Positions 17,664-25,232 of a DNA stretch of 64,000 nt are shown in pieces. The stretch is from the NCBI GenBank assembly GCA_046160865.1, contig JBJXHG010000191.1, positions 13,855-77,854 of the forward strand, in the 5' to 3' direction. Position 1 is the first letter of the stretch, and each line of letters starts with the position of its first letter. Position numbers and translations under genes: made by a program. The notes below the pieces were generated by a model. It had not been told where the DNA came from. It was given only the letters and a program-made list of their open reading frames with translations, and searched no databases. The DNA comes from JBJXHG01 sp046160865. Lineage in GTDB: Bacteria; Planctomycetota; UBA1135; GCA-002686595.

Positions 17664-18968
17664 ATGCGTCCGGTCAGAGCCTCGGAAATCGCGCTCGCGT
17701 TGTCGCTCGTCCTACTCGCGAGCTGCTCGCGCGACGGCGCGTCCGGCAGCGAGTCCGGTTCCGCGGACGCGAGCGTCGCGTCCTCCGCTGCGCGCTCGAA
17801 GCGCGCGAGCCGCAGCACGAGCGCGGGTCTCGTGCTCCTGCGCGGCCACCTCGACTTCGGCCGGCTGGCCGAGGCGCTCGCGCTGACGGACGAGATCGCG
17901 CGCGCCGAGGGCGAAGCGCCCGTGCTGCGCGCGCGGCTCGCCGCGCTGTCGGGCAAGACGATCGACGCGCTGCGCAACCTCGAGAGCGCGCGCGCGGCGA
18001 ATCCGTCCGACCCCGACCTCTACGCGACCGCGGCCGAGATCTACGCCATCGCGGAGCGCAAGGAGACCGCGTGGAGCGAGCTCGAGCGCGGTGAGAAAGC
18101 GTGCGGCCTCGCGCCGGAGATCCTGCGCGCGAAAGGCATCCTCTGGCTCACGCGCGAGGGCGGAGCTGCGCGCGCGCTCGGCTACCTCGAGGAAGCGCGC
18201 CGTGCCGATCCGACGCTGCCCTACTGCGACCGCGCGCTCGCGCAAGCGCACGTGCTCGTCGCGAAGGACGCGGCGCGCGCGGGCGATTGGCAGGTGGCAC
18301 TCGCGTCCGCGCAGCGCTCGATCGAGCACGATCCCGACGACACCGACGTGCGCCGCTTCCTCGCGGACGCGCGCTCGGCGAACGGCGACTTCGACGGCGC
18401 GCTCGCGATCCTCGTCGAGCTCGCGGCCGCGGGCGAGCCGTTGCAGGGCGATCTCGCGTCGACGCACAAGCGCGCCGCGATGGCCTGTCTCATCCGGCGC
18501 GAGCGCGAGCGGGCGCTCGAGCATTTCGCCGCCGCGCGCCGTTACGGGCTCGGTGACGACGAGCTCGGCACGGGCGCGCGCTTGCTCGACGAGGAAGCGC
18601 AAGCGCAAGTCGAGAAAGGTGTCGCGGCGTACGAACGCAGCGATCTCGACGCCGCCGAACGCAGCTTTCGCGCGTCGCTCGCGTGCCAACCGGATTCGCC
18701 GACCGCGCAGAACCACCTGGCCGTGGTGCTCTTCCAGCGCCGCTCGTTCGCCGAAGCGGCCGAGCTCTGGCAGCGCGTGCTCGCGACGGCGTTGAAGGAA
18801 GGGCTCGACCTGCCGGAGCCCGTGCACCTCAATCTCGCCAAGGCGCAATTCCAAGCCGGCGATCCGACGGCCGCGCGCGCGACGCTCGAGGCGTATCTCG
18901 CGCGCACGCCCGACGGCACGTGGGCCGAGCCGACGCAGCAGATGCTCACGTTGCTCGACGCCAGATAG
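17664..18968 (+). CDS. TPR-repeat lipoprotein
   Basis: Predicted lipoprotein of 434 residues: N-terminal signal with lipobox LLASC (Cys near 21) followed by a Ser/Gly-rich linker. From about residue 55 to the end it is built of tetratricopeptide-like helical pairs, for example DALRNLESARAANPSDPDLY, ALAQAHVLVAKDAARAGDW, GVAAYERSDLDAAERSF and AQNHLAVVLFQRRSFAEAAEL. It should act as a scaffold for protein contacts on the periplasmic side of a membrane. No enzymatic motif is visible. It stands alone, divergent from the UDG gene by 87 bases, and its transcript runs into the large palindromic element. Confidence 0.8.
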   Translation: MRPVRASEIALALSLVLLASCSRDGASGSESGSADASVASSAARSKRASRSTSAGLVLLRGHLDFGRLAEALALTDEIARAEGEAPVLRARLAALSGKTIDALRNLESARAANPSDPDLYATAAEIYAIAERKETAWSELERGEKACGLAPEILRAKGILWLTREGGAARALGYLEEARRADPTLPYCDRALAQAHVLVAKDAARAGDWQVALASAQRSIEHDPDDTDVRRFLADARSANGDFDGALAILVELAAAGEPLQGDLASTHKRAAMACLIRRERERALEHFAAARRYGLGDDELGTGARLLDEEAQAQVEKGVAAYERSDLDAAERSFRASLACQPDSPTAQNHLAVVLFQRRSFAEAAELWQRVLATALKEGLDLPEPVHLNLAKAQFQAGDPTAARATLEAYLARTPDGTWAEPTQQMLTLLDAR

Positions 18969-18993
18969 CGCGTAGTGCGCCTTGCGCACGAAG

Positions 18994-19217
18994 CGCTTTA
19001 AACGGCGGGGACCCCTTGCAGCTGCCTACGCTCGCTGTGTCTTGCATCTCGCGAGCGGTGCCGGGTCCAAGTTGCGCGATTGCGACGGCGTTCGCGTCGA
19101 CGACGAGTCGGCTCGACTCGTCGTCGCATCCACGCCAAAGCAATCGAGGCGCAAAGGCAAACTGCAGCGGTCCAGTCGCGCGTTCGCAGCTGCAGCGGGG
19201 CCCCGCCGTTTAAGGCG
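18994..19217. repeat. 224-nt palindromic element with 32-bp imperfect terminal inverted repeats
   Basis: The ends, 18994-19025 and 19186-19217, are inverted repeats matching at 28 of 32 positions (both contain TTAAACGGCGGGG on one strand). The centre carries a second, perfect 13-bp inverted repeat CGACGACGAGTCG (19098-19110 and 19114-19126) around a 3-nt loop. The intervening arms are partly complementary as well, so the whole element can fold into one long hairpin. It lies between two convergent genes. It could be a MITE-like mobile element, a structured intergenic repeat, or a strong bidirectional terminator. No second copy is seen in this window and no clear target-site duplication. Confidence 0.7.
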
Positions 19218-19243
19218 TGCGGCGCGAGGACGCGCCACACGCG

Positions 19244-20632
19244 CTAGTGCTGCGTGCAATCGGTCGACGACGTGCCGGAGAACTCGAGCGAGATCGTGCG
19301 CGTGTAGCGCTCGGCCTCGCCGCGTTTCACACGCAGACCGCCCGCCGCGTCGACGACGAACGCGTCTCCGGCGAGTCGCCACGTCTGCAGTCGATGCGCT
19401 TCGTGCCGAAAGTTCGCCACACAGCGACCGCCGGCCGGAAACGTGAACCGGCTCTCCTCGTCTTCGAGCGCGAGCTCGAGCGTCGTTCCCGGTGCGTCGA
19501 ACGAGCCGTCGTCGCGTTGGATGTGCACGAGACATGTGCCGCGGTAGACCGATGCCGTCCGACTCCGCCGCTCGTCTCCCGGCTCGCCGCACAGCACGCC
19601 GCCGAGGCGCGTCGTGACGGTGCGCACGTTGCTCCCGTACAGCTTTGCGCCGCGCGCTTCCGCGTCGCCGAAGCACTCGGCCGCCTCGCGCCTCTTCGGC
19701 CACCAATCGCGCGGCGGCCGCGGGGCTTCGGGCATGCAGAATGGCGCGCCGGCTTCGTCGGCGCCGCTCGATCGGGGCACCGCTTGCGACACGATGCGTC
19801 GCGGGGTTGCGGCGCGCGTCCCGTGCGTCAGCGCGATCACGTTGTCGCCGGTGCCGAGCGTGCCGCGCACGCGGATGCGTGCGTGATCGCCATCGATCGA
19901 CTCGACGTGTACGTCGAGTGCGCCGGTCGCGGCGTCGCTCTCCGTGCGCGCGACGAGCAGCCACTCGGCGGACAGCGACTTCGGGTTCGCGATGCGCAGG
20001 CGTGCGCAGTCGAGGACGAGCCAGAAGCCGGGATCGGGAAGCGTCGTTGCCGCCGTCCGGATGACGACTGCGGCGGCCGGCTTCGTGCCGTCGTCATTCG
20101 CCCCGTGGTACTCGAAGTACTCCGCGCAGTCGTCGGCGCGGGCCAGCAGACCCACGTGCATCCGGACCTCGAAGTCCATTCCGCTCGACGGCGGCGTCGA
20201 GAGCACCCAGAGGTCGTGGACGGGGCCGTACGTCTCTCGACCGTGCAAGACGAGCTGGTTCTGCAACGTCGGTTGCAAGCAATGCAGCGTCAATTGATCT
20301 GCGCCGCGAGGCAGGTCACTCGGGTCGACGATGAGCTTCGTCGCGAGCGACTGCGTCTCGCCGCTGCGAAGCTCGTGCAGCACGATCGCGAGTTCGCCAT
20401 CGTCTGTGATCGACACGGCGGGTGTCTGTCCGGCCCTGTCGCAAGCGAGCTCCCAGCGGCGATCACCTTGCGTGAGCGTGACGCGCGAGCCGGGCAGCAC
20501 GTCGAGGTCGTCGGTGCGGACGACGATCGAGAGTTGACGCTCGGTGTTGGTTCGCGGTGAGCACGCGAACGCGATCGCGGCGATTGACGCGGCGACGACA
20601 AGCGCGAAATGCTTCGAGTCGAATGCGAGCAT
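19244..20632 (-). CDS. secreted lipoprotein of unknown function
   Basis: I do not recognise the family. The protein has 462 residues from ATG 20632, chosen because it opens a lipoprotein signal (IAAIAFAC, Cys near 24); the frame runs further upstream without a signal. The mature part looks beta-rich, with cysteines spread through it (WELACDRAG, LTLHCLQP, VLDCARLR, GGVLCGEP, TSSTDCTQH) that could form disulfides. Segments such as VVRTDDLDVLPGSRVTLTQG suggest a carboxypeptidase-regulatory or Ig-like fold at the N-terminus, as an inference only. A TAGCAT hexamer lies 10 bases before the start codon. Confidence 0.7.
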   Translation of the reverse strand: MLAFDSKHFALVVAASIAAIAFACSPRTNTERQLSIVVRTDDLDVLPGSRVTLTQGDRRWELACDRAGQTPAVSITDDGELAIVLHELRSGETQSLATKLIVDPSDLPRGADQLTLHCLQPTLQNQLVLHGRETYGPVHDLWVLSTPPSSGMDFEVRMHVGLLARADDCAEYFEYHGANDDGTKPAAAVVIRTAATTLPDPGFWLVLDCARLRIANPKSLSAEWLLVARTESDAATGALDVHVESIDGDHARIRVRGTLGTGDNVIALTHGTRAATPRRIVSQAVPRSSGADEAGAPFCMPEAPRPPRDWWPKRREAAECFGDAEARGAKLYGSNVRTVTTRLGGVLCGEPGDERRSRTASVYRGTCLVHIQRDDGSFDAPGTTLELALEDEESRFTFPAGGRCVANFRHEAHRLQTWRLAGDAFVVDAAGGLRVKRGEAERYTRTISLEFSGTSSTDCTQH

Positions 20633-20642
20633 GGAGAGGCCA

Positions 20643-20648
20643 ATGCTA
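20643..20648 (-). promoter_or_regulatory. candidate -10 hexamer (TAGCAT)
   Basis: On the minus strand TAGCAT ends 10 bases before the ATG at 20632, with no Shine-Dalgarno sequence in between. A transcript from it would have almost no leader. Confidence 0.35.
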
Positions 20649-20789
20649 GTGCGCCCGGTGCGGCGCGTAACAGCTCTCGCGGACGCAGCGGAGACTAGCA
20701 CGGAGCATCCGGATAGCGGCTGAGGAGCAAAGGCGCCGCCGTGTTGTCCGCCCTCCACGCGTTGGGGGGCGTGGGGCCCCACCGCACTG

Positions 20790-21689
20790 TTACGGGCGGC
20801 GGTCGAGCTCCGTCACGACCTGCTCGAGCACCGCGTGAAACTCCTCCGGTTGCTCGATCATCGGATAGTGGCCGACGCCTTCCATCTTCACGACGTCGAA
20901 GTCGCAGTACTTGCGGTTCGTGTCGACCGCGGTGTCGATGTCCTGCGAAGAGAGCGGCGTCTTGTTGATGCAGCGCACGGGCACGCGCGCGCCGCGCATC
21001 AACGCAGGCAAGTCGACGTCGACGAACGCGCGCAGCAGCGCGATCACGGGTGCGCGGTGCGCGCGACGCACCTCCGCGGCGATCCATTCGCGCGCGGCCG
21101 GATCACCGTCCGCGGGCAACATCGCGCCGAGCGCCTGCTCGAGCATGCCGTCGAAGTCTTGCTCGAAGCCGTTCGCGAGCCCCTCGATCGCGTCCTTCGG
21201 GAGCTTGCGGTCGGCGTCGTGCAGCGTGTCGATGCCGATGACGCCGATCACCTTGCCCGGAAGTCGCGCGGCCGCGTCGAGCGACACCGGACCGCCCATC
21301 GAGTGCCCGATCAGGATCACGCGCTCGACGCGCGCGTCGTTCACGACCGTCGCCACGTCGGCGCCGAGCGCGGCGAGCGCGTGCTCCGGCGCGCGATCAC
21401 CGGACGCGCCGTGTCCCGGCAAGTCCAGCGCGATGACGGTGTAACGGTCCGCGAAGCGATCGAGCTCGTCCTTCCAAAAGGCACGGCTGCCGGCCCAGCA
21501 GTGCACGAACACGAGCGTGGTCTTGCCCGCTCTCGGCGCGTATCCGCGCACGTCGTAGACGATGCGCGTGCCGTCGGCGGCGTTCACCGTGTGCTCGACG
21601 GGATGCGCGAGTGGTTGCTCTGCAGGCCGGCCGCTCGTGGCGCAAGCCGCGAGCGCGAAAGGAGCGAGGAGCCGTGCGAGATGGTTCAT
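20790..21689 (-). CDS. alpha/beta hydrolase lipoprotein
   Basis: Alpha/beta-hydrolase fold enzyme, 299 residues from ATG 21689, which opens a lipoprotein signal (LAPFALAAC, Cys near 16). The oxyanion segment is VFVHCWAGS, followed by DLPGHGASG, the nucleophile elbow GHSMGG with Ser near 130, an acid region near the C-terminal third (FDVVKMEGV) and the catalytic His in GVGHYPMIEQPEEF. This is the pattern of esterase, lactonase or haloperoxidase-like members; substrate is not predictable. It is probably anchored to a membrane outside the cytoplasm, unusual for this mostly cytoplasmic group. It is divergent from the HlyD-like gene (147 bases). Confidence 0.85.
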   Translation of the reverse strand: MNHLARLLAPFALAACATSGRPAEQPLAHPVEHTVNAADGTRIVYDVRGYAPRAGKTTLVFVHCWAGSRAFWKDELDRFADRYTVIALDLPGHGASGDRAPEHALAALGADVATVVNDARVERVILIGHSMGGPVSLDAAARLPGKVIGVIGIDTLHDADRKLPKDAIEGLANGFEQDFDGMLEQALGAMLPADGDPAAREWIAAEVRRAHRAPVIALLRAFVDVDLPALMRGARVPVRCINKTPLSSQDIDTAVDTNRKYCDFDVVKMEGVGHYPMIEQPEEFHAVLEQVVTELDRRP

Positions 21690-21801
21690 GGGGCGACTAG
21701 TGAGCGGCCGCATGCGCGGCGCGTCAACTCGCGCTCGAAGCACTTTCACCACGGGCGGCAAGCCTCGTGTAACGCGCCGCGGGCCTGAACGGGCGCCGCG
21801 C

Positions 21802-21807
21802 TACACT
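21802..21807 (+). promoter_or_regulatory. candidate -10 hexamer (TACACT)
   Basis: GCTACACT lies 29 bases before the start codon of the HlyD-like gene, which has a good ribosome binding site. The same hexamer precedes the genes at 25233, 30422 and 47015. No clear -35 box is seen. Confidence 0.35.
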
Positions 21808-21822
21808 CGCGCGCGGTTCCAA

Positions 21823-21830
21823 CGAAGGAG
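21823..21830 (+). promoter_or_regulatory. strong ribosome binding site
   Basis: AAGGAGGA ends 6 bases before ATG 21837, one of the few clear Shine-Dalgarno sequences in the window; it fixes the start of the HlyD-like gene. Confidence 0.75.
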
Positions 21831-21836
21831 GAGTCC

Positions 21837-23105
21837 ATGCGATTCGTGTTCGCCGTCGTGGCCGCGTTGCTCGTGCCCGCATGCACGATGGTTCCAAAGA
21901 CGGGTGCGCCGCGCGCAGCCGACGGTCGCGCGACCGAGAGCGCACCCGCGGCGCCAACCAAGTCGGCGGCGTCGCCGGATGAGCGCGCGGGCGTCTTCGC
22001 GCCGGACGGCGCGAGCGCGATCTCGATCTCGCCCGAAGCATGGCGCGGCGAGCTCGCCGTGCTCGAAGTCGTGCCGCACGGCACGACGGTGGCGGAAGGC
22101 GACGTGCTCGTGCGCCTCGACATGCGCGCGATCGACGACGACGTGCGGCAAGCGGAGCTCGAGCTCGCTTCGACGGAAGTGCGCCACGACGGACTGCTCG
22201 CGAAGAATCGCGTCGACGAGGACGCAGCTCGCTCGCTGCGCGAGAAGAACGAGGCCGAGGTCGCGCGCTCGACGCGCGCGCTCGACGGCTACAAGACGAA
22301 GGAGCTCGACTTCGCGCGCCGCGGCGACGAGTTGTCGAAGGAGCGCACGAAGAGCAACGTCGAGGACCAAGTCGACGAGCTGACGCAGCTCGAGGCAATG
22401 TACAAGGGCGACGAGCTCGTCGAGGCGACGGAAGACATCGTGCTCAAGCGCTCGAAGCGCGATCTCGCGCTGACGCGCACCAGCCAGGCCCTGCAAGAGG
22501 AGCAGATCCGCTACCGGGTCGAGTACGACCGGGCGCGCGAGACGGAGGTGCGCGAGGAGGCCGTGCGCCAAGCGCGCGACGCGCTCTCTCGACTGCTCGC
22601 GACGCAGGTGATCGAGCGGCGCGCGCGCGAGGACGCCGAGAAGCGCTCGCGCGAGTCGCTCGCGCGCGAGCGCGAGAAGGTCGAGCGCTTGCGGCGCGAT
22701 CGCGAGCGCATGCTCGTCAAGGCTCCGCGCGCCGGCGTGTGCTTGCACGGCGCGGCGAAGGACTATCACCCCGGCCGTGCGCCGAAGGGGATCGTGCGCG
22801 GTCAGGCGCTCGCGGCGAAGTCGGACGTCCTGCTCGTTGCGGATGCAGAGCCGCGCGTCGTCGCGCTCGACGTGCCGGAGAGCCGCATGGACGCGGTGCC
22901 CGCGCAAGCCCCCGTACACGCAACGGTGCGCATGGTCGCTGGCGGAGCGAGTGCCACAGGCGCGCTCACGATCGATCCGTATCCGAGCGCCGCTGCGACG
23001 GCGGATGACGCGCTGCACGAAGCGCGCGTGAAGCTCGCGGCTCCGATCCCGGGCGCGCTGTACGGGATGCGTGCGCGCGTCACGCTCGTGCCGGTGAACC
23101 CGTGA
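21837..23105 (+). CDS. HlyD/MFP-like periplasmic adaptor lipoprotein
   Basis: Predicted adaptor subunit of an efflux or secretion pump, 422 residues. The signal ends in a lipobox (LLVPAC, Cys near 16), so it is lipid-anchored like AcrA-type RND adaptors. A half lipoyl/barrel-sandwich motif follows (VVPHGTTVAEGDVLVRLD, near 78-95), then a long charged coiled-coil hairpin at about 98-305 (RDLALTRTSQALQEEQ, ARDALSRLLATQ), then the second half with MLVKAPRAGVCLHG and a beta-barrel region (GMRARVTLVPV). The stop overlaps the next gene start by 4 bp. No pump or outer membrane channel gene is adjacent; the partner here is a cyclase-repeat protein, so the role is open. Confidence 0.75.
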   Translation: MRFVFAVVAALLVPACTMVPKTGAPRAADGRATESAPAAPTKSAASPDERAGVFAPDGASAISISPEAWRGELAVLEVVPHGTTVAEGDVLVRLDMRAIDDDVRQAELELASTEVRHDGLLAKNRVDEDAARSLREKNEAEVARSTRALDGYKTKELDFARRGDELSKERTKSNVEDQVDELTQLEAMYKGDELVEATEDIVLKRSKRDLALTRTSQALQEEQIRYRVEYDRARETEVREEAVRQARDALSRLLATQVIERRAREDAEKRSRESLAREREKVERLRRDRERMLVKAPRAGVCLHGAAKDYHPGRAPKGIVRGQALAAKSDVLLVADAEPRVVALDVPESRMDAVPAQAPVHATVRMVAGGASATGALTIDPYPSAAATADDALHEARVKLAAPIPGALYGMRARVTLVPVNP

Positions 23106-24316
23106 TCGCGGCTCTGGCGCTCGTGCTCGTCAGCGCGCCGCAAGCGACGCACGCGCTGCGTCCCGCGACGCCGGCGGAGTCGATCGAGCGCTTGGACGGC
23201 GATCTTCTCGCCGCGATCCGGTGGCTCGTGCAGGCGCAGAACGCCGACGGCTCGTGGGGCTCGCACCATTCGCCGCGGCCGATCGAGGTGCTCTGCAACG
23301 TGCCCGGTTCGCACGAAGCGTTTCGCGTCGCGACGAGCGCGCTGTGCGTGATGGCGCTGCGCGACTCGGTGCCGAACCGCGGAACGGGTACGCGCGCGAA
23401 GACCGGCGTCGATGGCCGCCAAGCTGCCCCAGTCGAAACCGATGGCCGCCAAGCTGCCATCGGGCGCGGCCTCGACTTCTTGCTCGATCACTTCGCCGTC
23501 AAGCGCGCCAGCGGCCTGGAGCACTACAACGTGTGGTCGTTCGGCTACGCGCTGCAGTGCTTCGGCGAGGTGCTCGCCGATCAACCGGAAGATCCGCGCG
23601 CGCCGCGATTGCGCAGCGTGTGCAAGGCGCTCGTCGAGAAGCTCGGCCAGTACCAGACGCTCGACGGCGGATGGGGCTACTTGAGCCTCGGTCCGGTGCC
23701 GACGTTCCAGCCGTCGGACACCTCGATGAGCTTCACGACCGCGACGATCGTCGTGGGTCTACAACGCGCGCAAGCGGCGGGCGTCGCGTTGCCCGAAAAG
23801 ATGGTCGCGCGCGCGGTCGAGGAAATCGAGCGCTCACGCTTGCCCGACGGCGCGTTCCTCTACGGCGACTATCTGCAGTACGCGCCGCGACTCGGCATCA
23901 ACGAAGTCAAGGGATCCGCGTGCCGCGCGCCGGCGTGTCAGTACGCGCTAGACCTCTTCGGTCGTCCGGTCGGAGACGCGGCGTTCGCGAAAGCGCTCGA
24001 GGACTTGCTCGTGAAGCACGCCGGCTTCCAGCGCTTGGGCTTGCGCCGTCCGATCCCGCACGAGTCGTGGTACCAGATCTCGGGCTACTTCTATCTCTAC
24101 GGCCACGCGTACGCGGCCTATGTATTGGAGAAGCTCTCCGCTGAGCAGCAGCGCCGCTTCTGGCCGCTGCTCGTGAACGCGGTGGCGCAGTGCAAGGAGC
24201 CCGACGGCTCGTACTGGGACTACCCGCTGTACAGCTATCACAAGCCGTACGGCACGGCCTACGCGGTCCTCGTGCTCGCGCGTGCGCAGCGGTTCTTGGC
24301 GACGAAGCGCGGCTGA
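23102..24316 (+). CDS. prenyltransferase/squalene-cyclase repeat protein, exported
   Basis: Protein of 404 residues with a signal peptide (LVLVSAPQATHA) and the alpha/alpha-toroid repeats of the terpene cyclase/prenyltransferase superfamily: QNADGSWGSH, LDGGWGYLSLG, LPDGAFLYGD, PDGSYWDYPLY. The DxDD catalytic motif of squalene-hopene cyclases is not visible, and a signal peptide argues against a true membrane cyclase, so it is probably a structural or binding relative as often seen in Planctomycetes. GTG start overlaps the upstream stop (GTGA). A 19-bp direct duplication inside the gene (23410-23458, period 30) adds the repeated residues DGRQAA in a loop. Confidence 0.75.
   Translation: MIAALALVLVSAPQATHALRPATPAESIERLDGDLLAAIRWLVQAQNADGSWGSHHSPRPIEVLCNVPGSHEAFRVATSALCVMALRDSVPNRGTGTRAKTGVDGRQAAPVETDGRQAAIGRGLDFLLDHFAVKRASGLEHYNVWSFGYALQCFGEVLADQPEDPRAPRLRSVCKALVEKLGQYQTLDGGWGYLSLGPVPTFQPSDTSMSFTTATIVVGLQRAQAAGVALPEKMVARAVEEIERSRLPDGAFLYGDYLQYAPRLGINEVKGSACRAPACQYALDLFGRPVGDAAFAKALEDLLVKHAGFQRLGLRRPIPHESWYQISGYFYLYGHAYAAYVLEKLSAEQQRRFWPLLVNAVAQCKEPDGSYWDYPLYSYHKPYGTAYAVLVLARAQRFLATKRG
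23410..23458 (+). repeat. 19-bp direct repeat with 30-bp period inside the cyclase-repeat gene
   Basis: CGATGGCCGCCAAGCTGCC is present at 23410-23428 (first base shared with the flank) and again at 23440-23458. The 30-bp period keeps the frame and adds ten residues. It may be a slippage duplication or a small insertion. Confidence 0.65.
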
Positions 24317-24408
24317 TCGCGCGCCGTCGCGCAACGATCCGCACCGGCGCGCTTGCGTCTTTCGGATTCCGCGCGCGAGATGGATCGCCATCGAAGAAGG
24401 AGACTCTC

Positions 24409-24969
24409 ATGATCGCTTGGACTGCCATTGCCCTGCCCACATTGCTCGCCGCGGTGCTCGTGTTCATCGCGAGCTCGCTCATCCACATGGTCATCCAATG
24501 GCACAAGCCCGACTACCGCGGCTTGTCGAACGAGGACGAGGTGCGCGCCGCGCTTCGCAAAGGCTCGGCGTCGCCGGGGCAGTACATCGTCCCGCACTGC
24601 AAGTCGCCGAAGGAGATGGCCGAGCCGGCCATGGTGAAGAAGCTCGAGGAAGGGCCGGTCGCGACGCTCTACGTCCGTCCGAACGGCGTGACGAAGCTCG
24701 GGTCGTTCCTCGGGATGTGGTTCGCGTACACGATCGTCGTCGGCCTGCTCGTCGGAACGCTGGCGCGCTCGGTCTTGCCGCACGACGCACCGTACATGCA
24801 CGTGTTCCATCTCGTCGCCGGCGCCGCATGGCTCGCGTACGCGTGGCAAGGGCCGCAGGAGTCGATCTGGAAAGGCGTGCCGTGGATCTCGACGTTGCGC
24901 TACATGATCGACGGTCTCGTGTACGCGCTGCTCACGGCCGGAGCGTTCGCGTGGCTGTGGCCGCGGTGA
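24409..24969 (+). CDS. small integral membrane protein of unknown function
   Basis: Protein of 186 residues starting at ATG 24409, with GAAGGAGA 7 bases upstream. Hydrophobic segments: about 3-25 (ALPTLLAAVLVFIASSLIHMV), 104-125 (GMWFAYTIVVGLLVGTLA), 135-150 (VFHLVAGAAWLAYAW) and 165-185 (MIDGLVYALLTAGAFAWLW). Between the first two is a soluble loop of about 75 residues with KSPKEMAEPAMVKKLEEGP. I do not recognise the family. The repeated pattern of a His in the first helix (SSLIHMV) and Met/Trp near the others is notable, but no cofactor motif is complete. It is in line with the preceding gene, 92 bases downstream. Confidence 0.65.
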   Translation: MIAWTAIALPTLLAAVLVFIASSLIHMVIQWHKPDYRGLSNEDEVRAALRKGSASPGQYIVPHCKSPKEMAEPAMVKKLEEGPVATLYVRPNGVTKLGSFLGMWFAYTIVVGLLVGTLARSVLPHDAPYMHVFHLVAGAAWLAYAWQGPQESIWKGVPWISTLRYMIDGLVYALLTAGAFAWLWPR

Positions 24970-25163
24970 GGAACGTGGAGCACGCATCTTCGACGCCGAT
25001 CGCAGCGAGCAGCGCGAGTACGCGCTCGCCGCGACGGTTCGACGCGGTGTCGCGAGCGATGGTGGCCCGGAACTGGAAGGTCCGCGAGGATCGATTCCGA
25101 GCGAGCAACGCCGCTCCGTGCGAGCTGGTGCGACCGCGGGAGGATGCGGTGAGAAAAGCGGGC

Positions 25164-25169
25164 TACACT
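25164..25169 (+). promoter_or_regulatory. candidate -10 hexamer (TACACT)
   Basis: GCTACACT lies 63 bases before ATG 25233 and repeats the box seen before 21837. CAGGAG, ending 6 bases before the start codon, serves as the ribosome binding site. Confidence 0.35.
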
Positions 25170-25232
25170 CCCCGACTCGCATCGCGGCTGGACCGCTCGC
25201 GTTCGACCGCACCGACTTCGCAGGAGCCATTC

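Noticed and set aside
20771..20782. Perfect 12-bp palindrome GTGGGGCCCCAC near the stop of the alpha/beta hydrolase
   Set aside because: No loop, so it cannot form a stable hairpin by itself. It lies in a G-rich spacer and may be chance or an operator; there is too little to call it.
23102..24316. Calling the cyclase-repeat protein a squalene-hopene cyclase
   Set aside because: It has a signal peptide, no DxDD motif and is shorter than the ~630 residues of that enzyme.
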